A stretch of 64,000 bases of DNA, taken from NCBI GenBank assembly GCA_963855995.1, contig OY979718.1, forward strand, positions 44,370,059 to 44,434,058. Reading direction: 5' to 3'. The notes under the pieces are model-generated. The model had not been told where the DNA came from. It saw nothing but the letters and a program-made list of their open reading frames with translations, and ran no database searches. The position numbers and the translations under genes were made by a program. This DNA is from Muricea muricata. Its lineage: Eukaryota > Cnidaria > Anthozoa > Malacalcyonacea > Plexauridae. Shown piece by piece: positions 57,137-64,000 of the stretch. Each line of letters opens with the position of its first letter. The stretch's first letter is position 1.

Positions 57137-58741
57137 CTAAGTGTGTCACGTGACTAAAACCCAGCTATTTCTTCCGAATATATTTTATTTTGTATTTTAT
57201 GAAATTGTCGTCCGGTCAAGGTTTTTAGGTCATTTTTATAATTACTTCTTTATAAAGAAGATGGATCGGGGACAAACTACTAATTAACCCACATTTGTAG
57301 CGTGGTCCCATCATAAATACCTTCACGTTTCGCGCGAATTTTCATTTAATTCATGCCGAGCCCAAGGCGGCTTATTGTATCAGAGAAAATTTTCAAGTGT
57401 TTGCCAAAAATGACATCTTTAGTAAAATTCGCAATCAATAAAGTTATTTAATTTTCATTTAACATAAATATGCATAAATATACAAGAGAAAGTCCCAAAT
57501 AGGCAAAAAATAAGTCATAAGATTAATTCTATGCATGCTTTGTTTATTTCAGTTTTCGGGAAGGAAGGTGAACCGTTAATTTAGTTCTTCTAATATTTAT
57601 CACTATACATTCTCTACGCCAAGTCAACATAAACCATAATCCAATATATTTAGCAGTGCTGCTTATAAAGGTATTTTTCATTTCTTCACGGCGAGTTTTG
57701 TTTCTCAGAGAAAGACAGTTTAATTTAACCACCATGCAGAATTTAATGTCGCTGTAAATACTTTTTGTTTATGAAAATATTCAGCTTGAAATGGTTTGTT
57801 GTGTTCGTTTGAACTAATATCATCACTTCCCCGGCAAAACAAAAAAATATTCTTCTGAGTGAAAGCTGGCAGTCGCTGTGAAATATTTTAACTCTAAGAA
57901 TTTTCACACCAAATATTGTGCTCTGGTTTATTAGCTTTCATTTGAATAATACACTCGTTAGTTTGTTGCGTTTTTGTAAAAACGAGCAAAAACGAAGCAA
58001 AACGATCAGAAGTTTTGAAGAAAATTGAAACCAAGTTAAAGGAAATGCGATGGTTAGATAAACGTTTTTACTGATATTTATTCTCATGACAAGAGGCAAC
58101 AGAAATTCATGATTCGAGAAAGATAGTGTATACAGTCTGTTCGGCGCATCCGGTTCTGCTCAAACAAAGGGACATTCCCACAGATATGAACATTGCCCCT
58201 TTGCATCTTTGAAACTTTTTTCTCGATTGAAACTCTGGGTTATATTAGTTTAAAAAAGCAAGCATAGCAAAACTAGAGCAGTGTTGCAATAATCTTATAT
58301 CACAATTTACAAATCTTGGTGTTGAAACAAAGCAAACGTTTCTTTGCATAACGGAATGTACGGTATCTTTAAAATTTTTGTGCTAATTTCATGGCATAAT
58401 ATTGGATAAAGCAATTATGCATATGCACTACTCAAGTTTATTATATCTGGTATATATTGCATTGTCTCATGTTATGTCATTAGTTAATTATTCATAGTGT
58501 GTGATTTGTTCATGTTTTGGTACCTGCTCAGCCACTAGTGGTTCACTTTACATTATGAAATAGTTGATATATAAGAGTTAATATATCCTTACTGAAATTA
58601 TTTATTTAACCGGATAGGACCATTGCTGCAGCGAGGTTTACCCTGTGTATGTGTACATTTTGGTTGGTTGTTGGTACGAAGAAGATCGTGGTAACATTTA
58701 TTTAATTTAGTACTTTATATATAAATAGTCGGGATTATAAT
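57137..58741. promoter_or_regulatory. Intergenic region and probable promoter side of the peptidase gene
   Basis: No supportable gene (a 63-codon frame on - at 57544-57735 lacks motifs). TATATATAAATAG just before the ATG (about 58716-58728) resembles a TATA box but lies only about 15-25 bp from the start codon, so it is unlikely to serve that ATG unless the leader is extremely short. Confidence 0.3.
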
Positions 58742-61700
58742 ATGAAACCAAGGATAGAACAAATCCTTTTTTTATATTTGTTGCTTCTTTTGCCGTGTAT
58801 GGTCTTATGTCGTCCCTCGAATCCTTCGATAATAAGGAACAAGAACGCAAAGATATGCACACACGAACACTGCAGACGCGTATCGGATGAAATCCTAAAG
58901 TCAATCAATGTTTCAGTCAACCCATGCGACAACTTCTTCGAGTATTCATGTGGATCGTGGATAAAGAATCATACCATCCCCAAGGGACGAGCTCAATTTT
59001 CCGCCATCACGCAACTGAGTATGAACAATGAGAAGCTGCTCATGGATGCATTGGAAAGTGATGAACCCACAGACTCTGCAACATTAATGAAAGTCAAGAA
59101 TTTTTACAGGTCATGCCTGGATACAAAGACTATCGATCAAAGGGGAAAAGGACCTGCGTTGCGATTTATACGTGAAATGCATTCTTGGGCCCTAGCTGAA
59201 GACGGCACTTGGGACCCGAAGTCGTGGGATTTCTACGACACCTTAAAACTTCTGCATAAAACATCACCGGCGGAAATATTTTTTGTTGTTGATGTCATTG
59301 CTAACCCAGTAAAACATGATAAAACTAAGAAAGAAGTGATATTGGTAAGACAATAATTTTTAGAGTTGAATATGATAGACTGACACAAACCACATTAATT
59401 AATACTTTACATATACAGTATATATAGTTTTAAAACCAAACTTTTATATAAATGAACTTTTAACTTTCTTCTATTTTTCTGTTTATTCTAGCTTTCTTTT
59501 TTATAATTTTATTACAACATCATTGATGCATGCTTTTCAACTTTCCATGCCTGTGTAAAGAATTACGTATATATGTATGTTTTCTACCTTGAACCCTGTA
59601 AAAATTAAACGCATGTTATTCCAGGATAACAGGTCTTGTAGTTAATATTTAAGAAATATAAAACATTTTCCGTGTTGATATACAGTTATATCAACACGAG
59701 TGGAAATTGGAAAAACGAGAAATTGTGTGGAATTGTGTTTCACACAATTTCGAGTTTTTCCATGCAATTTTCACGAGTGTTGATATAACTGTATATCAAT
59801 ACGGAAAAAATGTTTTATATTTCTTTTATAATATAGCACAAAGAACTTTAACAGAAGAGTGGCGGGAAATTTTCCGTGTTGACGTAGAGTTATATCAACA
59901 CGGCTCTTAGCCAATCAGCGTTCAGAATTTACAAATGCTATATTATAAAGATATATAGTCATTTAGGAAATCTTATACAAATTTGAAATTTTTAAAACAT
60001 TTTTAAATACAATATTTTTAAGCTGCCATGCAAGATGAGTATACAATAATTGATACCATATCACTAATGTCAGTCTTAATTTTTACATTACATTCTAGAT
60101 TGATCAAGCGTCTCTTGATTTACCTCAAATTATTTATTTCACCAGTGCGTCAGTAAGTGCAATGTAAAGAAATTATTGTAGCAATCTTAATTTTATTATG
60201 TAATGTCAGTGAAAATGTGAGAAAATCAAATAAGCGATATGTATATCATATGCCGAGCTTTGTCTATCAAAAGTGTTTAGGTCTTGATATTTTTTCTGTA
60301 ACGATATTAAAATGTGCCTTTCTACGCCTTACCCAGTCAGGCAAAGTAATTAAATGCTCTTAATTCATTAATTAAAAGAAAATAAATTCGGTTATTCTAT
60401 ACAACCATAATACTATCATATACATTATAACCAGTATTTCTCCCACTCCTCGTTAGTTACATGTAGCTAGTCGTACATAAGTTAGAGTTAAATACCGAGA
60501 AGGAGGGATGTATGTCATATACAGCACCCGAGGACGCGCAGCGTCCGAGAGCTGTATATGACATAAATCCCGACTTTCGAGGTATTCAACTAACTTAATT
60601 TATTTTTGAAGAGGTTTTCTAACAGAGTCTATTGACTTTAAACAATTTAAGTCGAGATTTGTCGAGATTTTTCCACAACTTTGATCTAATTATTTATTCA
60701 AGGTAAATAACCTATATACAACCCGCGGTACATCAAGGAAAACCGACTCAAAAATAAATTAATACTAATTATGCCCTCTATTACAAATTACTTACCATCT
60801 GCGGTAGGGGGAATGAATTTTAATCCGTATAGCTAACTTGTTTTGTATTGGTTGGTCAATGATGTATAATTCTGAAAACATTGCAGTTATATACCGTATT
60901 CTGTGTCGTAGGATATTCGCCTTTTATGGAGGTACATGACAGAAGTGGGACAATTAATCGGAGCAAAACTGAACACGTCAGCAGAAACTATGAAAGAGGT
61001 CATCAAGTTTGAAGCCGAACTAGCAAAGGTGAAGGACTTTCATTTTTATTTTTATAAGGTTGTAAAAGGTTTAGCAGAAGATAAAGTGGTGTATGGACTG
61101 ATCCATTTTACATAATTATGCATTCAAACTTGTTAACTGGTGCAGCTAAGCTATGGACCTTCTCATAATGACGTCATATGCGGATGCGAGATGTTACCAA
61201 ATGTTTCATTGCCTCGCAAAAATATCAAGTTTCGTTTAACTTTGAATTAATATTGTCGGTTTTGATACTGACCTTGACGAGTGGTATTAGTATAGAGACT
61301 GTGCAGTGTATAATAATAATATTACATTGCTAAAGGTAAATAAAAGTTAAGGGGTTTGTTTAATCCGAACAGTCTGGGTTTCATGAAACCATGTTATTTC
61401 ATGTATCATCATGCATGGATCATCAAGTTTTGAGGTGCACTAAAAACAAGATTACGCAAACTGGCAAACATTAAAGTTTGTTAATATTCTGTTTAGATTT
61501 TGGTTCCAAAATCAGCAAAAAGATACGTGAAAGTCCCACTGGAGAAACTAGAGAAAGCTGTTCCTGGGGTTAGTGAAAGAATACTGAACATAACAATATA
61601 ATAATATTTAACTATTATTCGCCGACGGCAAAGTGGTTATTGGTAGATATTCACCGAGACGAAGTCGAGGTGAATATTGACCATAATCGCTGGGCCTGAG

Positions 61701-63973
61701 GTGAATAATTTCTTTGGTAAAACATGTGTAAACTGCACTTCCCTTATGAATAAAGTTTACCTCGGAAATTTCCTAAGTAAATTATTTGGTGCAGTAAATT
61801 ATAGTTTTCTTTAATTTTGTTATTTGAATGCTGATCTAATTGCATGCCCCACCGTGACTGGTATCACGATTAAATCTGACAGATTAGGATTTGGACGCGA
61901 AACGTTAGATGACACCTTTTATGAAAAATAAAGAAAAATAAATGTATAAGGTTTTAATTATCTAATATAATATTTATTGCGAAATTCCGCAAATTAGATA
62001 TCAATGCTCAAAATTTCTCTATATACACTTTTTTGGTACAATTTTTGCATACAATGTACGTGCGTGCGATGTATGATAATATTGAAATATGTGGGACTGT
62101 TATATATGGCGTTTTAGACTTTGTTACTGATCTCAAACACATTTACTACCCAATATAATCGTGAGTTAAACATGTTGCATTTTGTAGCTAGATTGGAGTG
62201 GACACCTTCAATATTTATTCGAGAACAGAAAAATCAGCAAGTCTGAACCTGTTGTAATCCTGGCCAACAGTTATATCCCCAAAATGATCGATCTTATTAA
62301 AAAGACAAACAAAAGGTAATTAAATCAACACATGAATGCTGAGTGATATGGATACTGAAGGAAATGCTATAAATCCCGAATTTCGAGATATCTTATCTGA
62401 TGAAGCTTTCCAAAAAAAGCCTATCGATTTTAAGAGACTCTAAATCGAGATTTCTTCACAATTTTCATCTGTTTTTATTAAATTGAGGTCACTAATGGAG
62501 TTAATGACTGCGGTACACTAAAATTAGCTAATATATGCATAGTCTTGATTGATTGCTATATATGATCGTCAGTTAGGGTAGCTCTCTATCGAGGTTGAAT
62601 AGCGCGTGCTTAATAATTCATTCAATTTTTGCCTTAATGTTCTTAACCAAAGGGCGCTACTTATGTTATTTTTATTTGTTCAAAGCGTCTTATCCAATTA
62701 CATGGTGTGGAGGACACTGAAAGAAGTTGTCCCCTTGTTAGACAAACGTTTCAGGAAGACATATTACAAGTTCAAAGAAAAGATTCAAGGTCCGTCATCA
62801 GAAAAGCCTCGCCGCAAGACTTGCTTCAGTTATACAGATAATATTTTGGGTCCAATACTGGGATCCCTGTTCGTACGGAAAGCATTCAGTCCGGAAAGTA
62901 AGGCCAAGGTACGTTGTTTCTCCATATTAACAGCATAGCAAATAAACAGTAGGGCTACTCAGCAGTACACCATGTCCCCCTATTTTTATGCAACAGTCAG
63001 TTCAGCGTTTCTGGCCAATTGACTGCCCAAACCTGCATAATGGAGGTGCTTAATGCGACATGCGTCGAGACACGAACTTCAAAGGTTCCGACTCGAGTGG
63101 TCCTTCTGTTTATCGTCTATTCTGTGGCAATATATTAATTGGAATTTTTTTAATGCTTTGTAGGTGGAGGATATGATGTCAAAAATTATACAAGCATTTA
63201 AGGAAAATGCTAAGGAAGAACATTGGTTAAGCAAAAAGAGTGAAAAGGCTGTTCGAGAAAAGGTAGCTTAATTGGATTTAAACAGGACAATCTAAGAGTC
63301 GATTTAAATCAGTGCACATTTACAAGTAATTTGAATTTTTTCTTCATAGGTGAACGCAGCCACAATTAAGGTTGGCTATCCTCATTATCTCTGGGAAGAG
63401 AAGGAATTTGAAACCAGATATCAGGCAGTAAGCGCTTATTATTTTTCATAACTGTCTGCACCTTGCCAAAAAGGCATCAGATATACATGCTCAGAAATTT
63501 TCAAGAAACTTTTAAGCTAAGTTTACCTTTCATACATATATAATTAATTCATAAAAAGACAGGTGTGAAGACTAGCTATAATTAAGTACTGAGGGGCGAA
63601 GGGCTATGAAAATCAAAGTGTTGATAATCATTCTTATAATAAAGCTTACAATGGTGGCACATCAGAGTTTAATGGTCCTTTAGTTTTAGATATATCAGAT
63701 TCTGTTGTTATTTAATTTACCAATATTTTACATCTGTCTTATTATAATTTGAAATTTGTGCGCCAGGTGGAGGTGGATCATCTCAAATTTGAAAGTCTAG
63801 AATTCAATTTTTTAAACCCATCCCTTCGTGTACTTTATGACCAACCCCTCAATAGCAACTTTTATTTAGCTGGATATAAAGGATGGCCAGTGGTTCGAGA
63901 ATATAATCAATACGGATAGGTTTTCGCTGAAGCAAACGTTCTCAAAACTTGGTCAGGAACGAGATAAAAGCCA
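58742..63973 (+). CDS. M13 (neprilysin/ECE-like) metallopeptidase, 5' nine exons, runs off the window
   Basis: Exons: 58742-59344, 60099-60152, 60912-61028, 61497-61568, 62188-62315, 62686-62908, 63164-63262, 63350-63427 and 63870-63973, with consistent phases and GT..AG signals. About 492 residues are recovered. They begin with a hydrophobic signal or anchor (ILFLYLLLLLPCMVLCRPS), then the M13 N-domain hallmark NPCDNFFEYSCGSWIKNHTI, VKNFYRSCLDT, YMTEVGQLIGAKLNT, LDWSGHLQYLF, NYMVWRTLKEVVP, and VNAATIKVGYPHYLWEE joined to LDIKDGQWFENIINTDRF. The zinc site HExxH and ExxxD come later and are outside. M13 enzymes trim peptides at the cell surface; a short N-terminal tail before the hydrophobic run leaves open a secreted form. 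An apparent frame at 63768-63900 is intronic. Confidence 0.88.
59650..59950. mobile_element. Palindromic element in peptidase intron 1
   Basis: Arms at about 59653-59731 and 59742-59822 are near-perfect complements (AATATAAAACATTTTCCGTG, TGATATACAGTTATATCAAC). An additional partial unit follows with GCCAATCAGCG, ending near TATATTATAAAG (59939-59950). A truncated relative occurs at 11262-11325. Confidence 0.85.
60482..60596. mobile_element. Foldback element in peptidase intron 2
   Basis: GTTAGAGTTAAATACCGAGA with GTATGTCATATACAGC pairs with GCTGTATATGACATA and TCGAGGTATTCAACTAAC, around a CGAGGACGCGCAGCGTCCG core. Related sequence (AATCCCGAATTTCGAGATAT, AAATCGAGATTT) appears in a later intron near 62370-62460. 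Confidence 0.75.
61642..61682. repeat. Small inverted repeat in peptidase intron
   Basis: GGTAGATATTCACCGAGAC pairs with GTCGAGGTGAATATTGACC around a short loop. Confidence 0.7.
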
Positions 63974-64000
63974 GTAAGTTGCGAGTCATACGCAGTTGGT

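Noticed and set aside
61850..61910. Hammerhead-like CTGACAGA...GCGAAACG in a peptidase intron
   Set aside because: The core differs from CTGATGA and no convincing stem II could be drawn.
63768..63900. Apparent peptidase exon after CGCCAG
   Set aside because: Splicing it in would need a 40-bp intron; the flanking exons 63350-63427 and 63870-63973 join directly in phase and give the expected M13 sequence.

Overview
The window is AT-rich animal genomic DNA. It has spliced genes with GT..AG introns, metazoan protein families (an M13 neprilysin-like peptidase, a SEFIR receptor of the IL-17R type, a SOCS-box protein) and a dense load of transposons (DIRS, Penelope-like, CR1-like LINE, hAT, Mutator-like and Harbinger-like MITEs, a Maverick/Polinton). 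This mix suits an early-branching marine invertebrate, most likely a cnidarian. That is inference; no single feature fixes the species.

Layout. 0-9 kb is repeats and dead elements: a minisatellite inside a terminal-inverted-repeat (TIR) element, several foldback MITEs with clear target-site duplications (TSDs), a broken DIRS retrotransposon (2.46-5.14 kb), a LINE fragment and a Harbinger-like MITE. 9.14-11.15 kb holds a two-exon host gene for a 446-residue SOCS-box protein on +. 11.6-13.3 kb is a hAT-type transposase pseudogene on -. About 14.1-19.9 kb and 39.4-44.0 kb are two diverged copies of one segmental duplication in direct orientation. Each carries a two-exon gene on - for a small secreted Arg/Ser-repeat protein (97 and 119 residues).

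Between the copies lie a decayed LINE, a Mutator-like element, a second DIRS element (24.9-28.26 kb) and about 11 kb of a decayed Maverick/Polinton (28.3-39.2 kb). The Polinton still shows a collagen-like fibre protein, packaging ATPase, major capsid remnants, a short hydrophobic protein, an integrase C-terminus with chromodomain, and family-B DNA polymerase. A head-to-head pair of Penelope-like fragments sits in the second duplicate (40.3-41.9 kb).

44-48 kb has no gene I can support. 48.0-56.1 kb holds a multi-exon SEFIR receptor gene on +, whose exons from 50.57 kb onward join in phase; its extreme 5' exons are unresolved. 58.74 kb to the right edge holds the first nine exons of an M13 metallopeptidase on +; the catalytic exons lie outside the window.

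How the parts relate: the host genes are separate units with no operon logic. The SOCS-box (ubiquitin ligase adaptor) and SEFIR (cytokine-receptor-like) genes both suggest signalling. The Arg/Ser pair is a lineage-specific secreted family made by the segmental duplication, later loaded with transposons. All exon joins are my reading of splice signals and phase; none is backed by transcript data.
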